DNA from: Jimgerdemannia flammicorona | Lineage: Eukaryota; Mucoromycota; Endogonomycetes; Endogonales; Endogonaceae | Direction of reading: 5' to 3' | Assembly (NCBI GenBank): GCA_003990745.1 | Contig: RBNI01000583.1 | Location: 1-29,070 of the forward strand | DNA: 29,070 bases | In this document: positions 26,877-29,070 of the stretch, in pieces | Layout of the letters: each line of letters begins with the position of its first letter | How positions within the stretch are numbered: position 1 is the stretch's first letter | Translations under genes and position numbers: made by a program | Notes under the pieces: model-generated | The model's input: only the letters and a program-made list of their open reading frames with translations | Told to the model about the DNA's origin: nothing | Database searches by the model: none

Positions 26877-28658
26877 ATGAATAGTACAACCAACATTTTT
26901 TCTATGAACGTCAATGGGCTTAGAGGAACTGGGAGGTGACACAGGATCTTGGGATGGCTGAAGAAAAGGGAGGCAGATCTCTTCTTACTTCAAGATGTAC
27001 GGTGTGAGGGGGAGGAAGATGCACTGGAATGGACGAGAGAATGGGGTGGGGAGGCAGTTTGGCAGGGTAAAGTTGGAATTCTGGTTAGGAAGGGCAAAGG
27101 GGAGATTGCAGACATTGGACATTGGGGTAGTAGATTAGTGTGGGGGACATGGCAGAGACCCGGTTGGAACTCAATTGTGGTGGGATCTTGTTACTGCCCG
27201 GCGGAAAGGGGGACCCGGGTGGAGTGGATTGGAGATTTGCGGGATTCTGGACTCTTGGTGGAGGCTGGAGTGGATTGTCTGGGTGGTGATTTTAATATGG
27301 TACGGGAGAGTAGATTGGACAGGACTGATGGGGGACAGGGCATGGCAGGAAGAAGTGGGGGATTGGAGGAATGGGAAGAGGTGGAGAGACTCAGCTCGCT
27401 GGTGGATGCCATAAGACTTCAGGATGGGGATCGATGTCTGTATACTCACTGGGTGGGAGGTCTTGGTACTAGGATCGATTGGATTCTGACTGCTGATTGT
27501 TGGGGCAATACAGTTTGAGAGACGATGGAGGTCGAGTGGTGCCCTTGGTCAGATCACTGGGGTATCTGGGGAGGTGGGAGGTTTGGAGGGAGTGGAGAGG
27601 GGCCAGGATATTGGCATCTGAACTCTTCATTGCTGGATGAGATGGACCTGTGGAATGCGTGGGTGGTTGAGGTACAAACTAAGGTTCATGCTTGGAGGAG
27701 TGCCGAGATGAGGATTGGGGATAGGTGGCGCCGATTAAAATCTGAAGCTCAGAGGTACTGGGGTGAAGTGGGGAAGGAGAGAGGTGCTCAGCGGAGGAGA
27801 CGAGTCTGGTGGGCATCTAGGAGGCTAGAAAGATTATGCCTGAACTGGGCTGGGGTATTGGAGGAGGAGGAATTATTGGACTGGAAGGCTAAGCGAGCTA
27901 AGCTGGAAGTGATAGAACTACAGGATCTGTTGAGAACGGAGGAAGCAATGCAGGCTCAGGCTATGGCAGCAAGATTACGGTGGCAGGGATTGGAAGAAGG
28001 CGAAAGACCTACAAGGTTTTTGTCCTGTCTTCTTCATGCGAGGGGGGTACAACACTGGTGGGAAGGGGTCCTTAATGATGAAGGAGAGATGGTATTGGGG
28101 GTATAGGGGATCCTGGGCCAACTGAGCGCCCGGTGGAGTAATCTCTGGAGTGAAGAGGAGGGAGGAGAGGGGGAGCAAGACATTGAGCGGCATCTAGAAG
28201 AGTGGCACCCGAATCCTGCTGCAGGGTTGGGGGATCTTGGTCAACCAGTTTTGGGGGAGGAGATTCTTCGAGTTCTGGTATCAACAACTCTGGGTACGGC
28301 ACCCGGGGAGGATGGTCTGCCTTGGGACTTTTGGAAACATATGGCATCCGTCAAAGAGGCTCTGGAGGAGATGTCGCTGATGTGTGATGCAGTCCTCAGT
28401 AATGGGGAGTAGATTGGGGGGCAGCAGTTGGGGCTAGTATCACTGTTGTACAAGGACAAAGGGCGTAAGGAGGACTGGAAGAATTGGAGGCCAATTATGC
28501 TGCTGAATATGGACCGCAAGTTGGTCACCAAAGTCCTGGTGGCGAGACTGCAGGGGGTGGCCCAGCAGGTGTTGGGGAAGGAGCAGAGAGGCTTTGTCGC
28601 AGAGGAATGTCATGCTGAATTTCCATACAGGGCATTTGGTGGATGGTGGACAATTTGA
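26877..28658 (+). pseudogene. LINE ORF2: APE endonuclease plus N-terminal reverse transcriptase, with stops
   Basis: From ATG 26877 one frame runs to 28658 with in-frame stops at 26937 (TGA), 27516 (TGA), 28104 (TAG), 28410 (TAG) and 28656 (TGA). Endonuclease motifs appear in order: SMNVNGL (residues 9-15), LFLLQDV (35-41, where the family usually has a metal-binding Glu in LQE), CYCPAERG, GDFN (137-140), GTRIDWI and SDHW (225-228). Reverse transcriptase starts with APGEDGLPWDFWK, followed by LVSLLYKDKGRKEDWKNWRP, IMLLNMDRKLVTKVLVARL and EQRGFVAEE. The catalytic YADD region never appears, because the frame breaks just after this point. The order EN-RT and the WRP...LLN motif fit the L1-like/Tad-like range of non-LTR elements. 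The finer clade is not decided. Confidence 0.8.
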
Positions 28659-28704
28659 CTGTGAGGAGTGTTATGATGTTGGGAGAGCTGGGGGTTGTGT
28701 ACAG

Positions 28705-29070
28705 ATGCCGGAACATTGGCTGGGGGAGTGTGAGGTTTTGGGAGACTTTTGGGCTGAGATAGGGGATCGGCTGGGTGTGGGGCATCAGCTGGTGGGAGAG
28801 GGAGGTCGATGGGAGGGCTTGAGATCTCGGCTCATAGGTGGGGTGGGTAATAGTTGGCTCACTGTTGGGTGGGTGTTGGCAATATGGGTGGGTCTGGCGG
28901 GTCATTGGCTTTTTGTATTTGAGGAGGGTCGGCGGCTGGGGCGGGGTGCGAAGGTGTTACGATGGGAAGGGTTATTGGGAGATCTGCTGACTGGATGGTG
29001 GGTGGGCTGGGGTCCCCAGGGGGGCAGACGTCGCGGTTTGGTGGTGAGGATCTGTGAGCAGAGTGGTGGG
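28705..29070 (+). pseudogene. LINE ORF2 C-terminal region, open to the window end
   Basis: A frame open from ATG 28705 through the last base (122 codons) reads MPEHWLGECEVLGDFWAEIG and onward. EHxxxxC followed by FWxEIG resembles the last half of the zinc-binding motif in the C-terminal domain of LINE ORF2 proteins, normally several hundred residues after the YADD motif. A later NSWLTVGWVLAIWVGLAGHW fits the Trp-rich helix that follows it in such proteins. Its closeness to the RT start shows an internal deletion. No stop is present before the edge. Confidence 0.6.

Larger units (their letters stand above)
26031..29070 (+). mobile_element. Decayed non-LTR (LINE) retrotransposon, runs off the window
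   Basis: One plus-strand frame can be followed from before 26061 to 28656. It covers an ORF1-like acidic segment, then an ORF2 with an APE-type endonuclease and the start of a reverse transcriptase. It is broken by several stops. A shifted frame, 28705 to the window end, encodes an ORF2 C-terminal region. The sense strand is strikingly G-rich and C-poor compared with the flanks. The 5' boundary is uncertain (25980-26060). The 3' end lies outside the window, so tail and target duplication cannot be checked. Confidence 0.8.

Noticed and set aside
140..28658. Reassignment of TGA as a sense codon, since several frames are broken by TGA
   Set aside because: The intact F-box gene at 18445 ends in TGA and neither intact F-box gene has an internal one. 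Broken frames also contain TAA and TAG.
4653..28658. RIP-like C-to-T mutation as the cause of the stops
   Set aside because: Every stop codon is compatible with a C-to-T change at its first base, so the pattern is uninformative without aligned intact copies.

Overview
This is a eukaryotic, very probably fungal, nuclear window, possibly from an early-diverging fungus such as a chytrid; that placement is inference. The support is GT-AG introns of roughly 60-230 nt that restore reading frames, TATA-like boxes shortly upstream of start codons, F-box/leucine-rich-repeat genes, secreted cysteine-rich proteins, ankyrin and LRR remnants, and a decayed non-LTR retrotransposon. There are no bacterial operons, rRNA genes or CRISPR arrays. 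Much of the window is gene-poor and holds relics. Several genes are visible only after splicing by eye, because their exons are too short to make long ORFs.

Layout. 0.1-1.4 kb (minus): a small gene with one in-frame TGA, then a four-exon gene for a secreted protein with two copies of a cysteine-rich domain. 2.4-3.7 kb: a tRNA-like stretch and copy 1 of a dispersed repeat. 3.9-5.8 kb: a frameshifted gene of unknown family and a broken F-box gene. 6.1-6.8 kb (minus): a degraded spliced gene. 8.1-8.7 kb and 11.2 kb: two copies of one promoter/leader module, the first driving a small LRR gene whose intron-exon unit was duplicated and then decayed. 9.7-11.1 kb (minus): an unresolved multi-exon gene. 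11.9-13.3 kb (minus): an intact F-box-like gene. 14.8-15.6 kb: copy 2 of the dispersed repeat. 15.8-16.4 kb: a HAD-phosphatase pseudogene. 17.5-18.3 kb: orphan coding pieces and a tandem repeat. 18.4-19.8 kb: a second intact F-box-like gene. 21.3-22.3 kb: a two-exon secreted Pro/Thr-rich protein with dibasic processing sites. 23.0-23.4 kb: an ankyrin relic. 25.5-26.0 kb (minus): a secreted protein ending in nine cysteine-bearing heptads, PET[C/S]ES[D/E]. 26.0-29.07 kb: a non-LTR (LINE) element running off the window, with several stops and an internal deletion that removed most of the reverse transcriptase.

The most notable material is the set of three unrelated-looking secreted proteins, each built from internal repeats: exon-borne cysteine domains at 0.5-1.4 kb, 18-bp PET-type repeats at 21.8 kb and 21-bp PETCES repeats at 25.5 kb. 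None matches a family I recognise. They may belong to a fast-evolving secretome in a repeat-rich region, but a common pathway is not shown by the sequence.
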